Origin: Sinonovacula constricta
Lineage: Eukaryota > Mollusca > Bivalvia > Cardiida > Solecurtidae
Reading direction: 5' to 3'
DNA: 64,000 nt
NCBI GenBank assembly: GCA_007844125.1
Contig: CM017556.1
Coordinates: 75,041,618-75,105,617 of the forward strand
In this document: positions 62,895-64,000 of the stretch, piece by piece
Layout of the letters: each line of letters starts with the position of its first letter
Position numbering within the stretch: the first letter of the stretch is position 1
Made by a program: the position numbers and the translations under genes
The notes under the pieces: model-generated
What the model saw: the letters and a program-made list of their open reading frames with translations, nothing else
What the model was told of the DNA's origin: nothing
Database searches by the model: none

Positions 62895-63060
62895 AGCGAA
62901 TTACCCGGATGGTGACCCAACGTGATCTCAAAAGAAGGTGGTCACGCGGTTTTCTTAGTTTAAAAAATAATAGTGCAACTTGGCTCAGATAGTAACTACG
63001 TCCTTGTTATGACGAGTGGAGTATAATAATTCATTTTTCACAAAAGTTAACATCAATAAG
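62895..63060 (+). repeat. About 165-bp dispersed repeat, copy 2
   Basis: Shares CCCGGATG, GGTGGTCACGCGG, TTAGTTTAAAAAATA, GGCTCAGATA, TATGACGAGTG and CATCAATAAGCAGCATTTTG with copies at 32950 and 63205. Confidence 0.65.
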
Positions 63061-63204
63061 CAGCATTTTGCTATACCATTTAAATGTGGTATCCAACAGT
63101 TTATACATGTAACAATATCTAACTTTAATATTGGGGGATATGGACATAAATTTGGCATAAATCCATACTTAAGTCTTAATAAAGAAGATTTAGAACACAA
63201 GCTG

Positions 63205-63370
63205 TATTGTTACGTAATCGCAAAGTAAATGGTCACGTGGTTTTGCTAAGTTTAAAAATAGCTGTCTCTGCAGCGTGGCTCAGATAATAAAATACCTGTT
63301 TGCAATGACGAGTCGTGATTTGTGCTTGACTGTTCACACAGATCTAGGGCATTAACGAACGGCATTTTGC
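63205..63370 (+). repeat. About 165-bp dispersed repeat, copy 3
   Basis: Same motif order as copy 2 (GTAATCGCAAA, TGGTCACGTGG, AAGTTTAAAAATAG, GTGGCTCAGATAATAAA, AATGACGAGTCGTG, GGCATTTTGC). Copies 2 and 3 are about 310 bp apart in direct orientation. Confidence 0.65.
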
Positions 63371-64000
63371 AGGACCTTTGAAATCAGATAACAAAGAATT
63401 ATTTGGTTATTTAAGAAAAGATGTTTGGTCCAAACTGTCGGATACCATCTTCAATGTAACAATAATTTATTTTGATGTTTGAGAGAGAAAATGGGTTAAA
63501 AAATGTCGGATATCACCTTGACTATTATTATAAAATTATTTCCTTTCATTTTAAACGAATTTTAATATTAAAGGCAACCACTGAGCACTCTTTGTCCTCA
63601 GTCGTTTATGGCTTTGCAATTGTACTGTACTGTAAGTAACACTGCTAAACAACGATTCTTCTTTATTCTATAAATTATTTGTACTTTATAAGCGAGACGT
63701 ATTGAATTTGTAAACATTGGGGAAAATCGCTGATGTAGACGTATGAATGTACGTTTTCCATACTGTCAATCGTTTCGTTACAACGGTTCAAGCTGGTGTT
63801 AACTTCTTTTTTCATGTGACGTCATTGGGTGTACGAGCACTACATTCGATCTTAGACCGAGACCAAATTAGCAGAAACTGAGTTATACTGGACATTAAGT
63901 TGCTGTTAATATGTTAAATATATTGTTACGCATACTTTGTTGTATGTTCCTCCTTGAAATAAAGCAACAGTTTCACGCTTTAATATAATGTAATTTATAA
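63371..64000. other. Intergenic DNA to the window end, nothing recognised
   Basis: AT-rich, with no coding or RNA feature supported. Confidence 0.55.

Overview
The window looks like a stretch of a repeat-rich invertebrate nuclear genome, most likely a bivalve mollusc. The reasons are low gene density, AT-rich intergenic DNA, many satellites and microsatellites, several non-LTR retrotransposon (LINE) remnants of types I associate with mollusc genomes, tRNA-derived SINEs, and one split gene with GT-AG splicing and a putative AATAAA poly(A) signal. The species is not determinable by eye. Nearly all short open frames in the window are chance or repeat-derived.

One host gene is well supported. 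Two coding exons on the + strand (54170-55728 and 61968-62391, phase-2 intron of 6,239 bp) encode a 660-residue carboxylesterase/cholinesterase-fold protein. It has a signal peptide, about ten N-glycosylation sequons, one C-terminal transmembrane helix and a short cytoplasmic tail. The nucleophile-elbow serine is replaced by glutamate, so it is probably a catalytically dead, cell-surface cholinesterase-like protein (neuroligin/gliotactin-like in architecture).

Layout. 1-8.7 kb: 30-bp satellite abutting a truncated LTR-like repeat, a RecQ-like helicase fragment, a duplicated 20-bp satellite block, a SINE and a full-length LTR-like copy. 8.7-23 kb: mostly unannotatable AT-rich DNA with an 80-bp duplication, a 51-bp satellite and a 40-bp triplication. 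23-27 kb: 25-bp satellite flanked by an old direct duplication. 28-31 kb: a 31-bp satellite carrying a perfect pol III A-box in many units, followed by a 34-bp satellite with TATAAA in nearly every unit. 32-34 kb: LTR-like fragment, CT microsatellite, a short dispersed repeat and a 41-bp-arm foldback. 36.6-44 kb: a cluster of three different decayed LINEs, all on the minus strand, bracketed by a ~450-bp direct repeat. 45.7-47.3 kb: 55-bp satellite with a 12-bp palindrome in almost every unit. 50-52.5 kb: a younger minus-strand LINE interrupted by a 508-bp insertion on the opposite strand with a 4-bp target duplication. 54-62.5 kb: the cholinesterase-like gene, whose intron holds a possible foldback-ended mobile element. 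62.5-64 kb: further dispersed repeats.

There is no operon-like or CRISPR-like system. The most interesting material is the inactive esterase-like receptor, the A-box satellite, the dated nested retroelement, and several dispersed repeat families recognisable only by comparing distant parts of the window.
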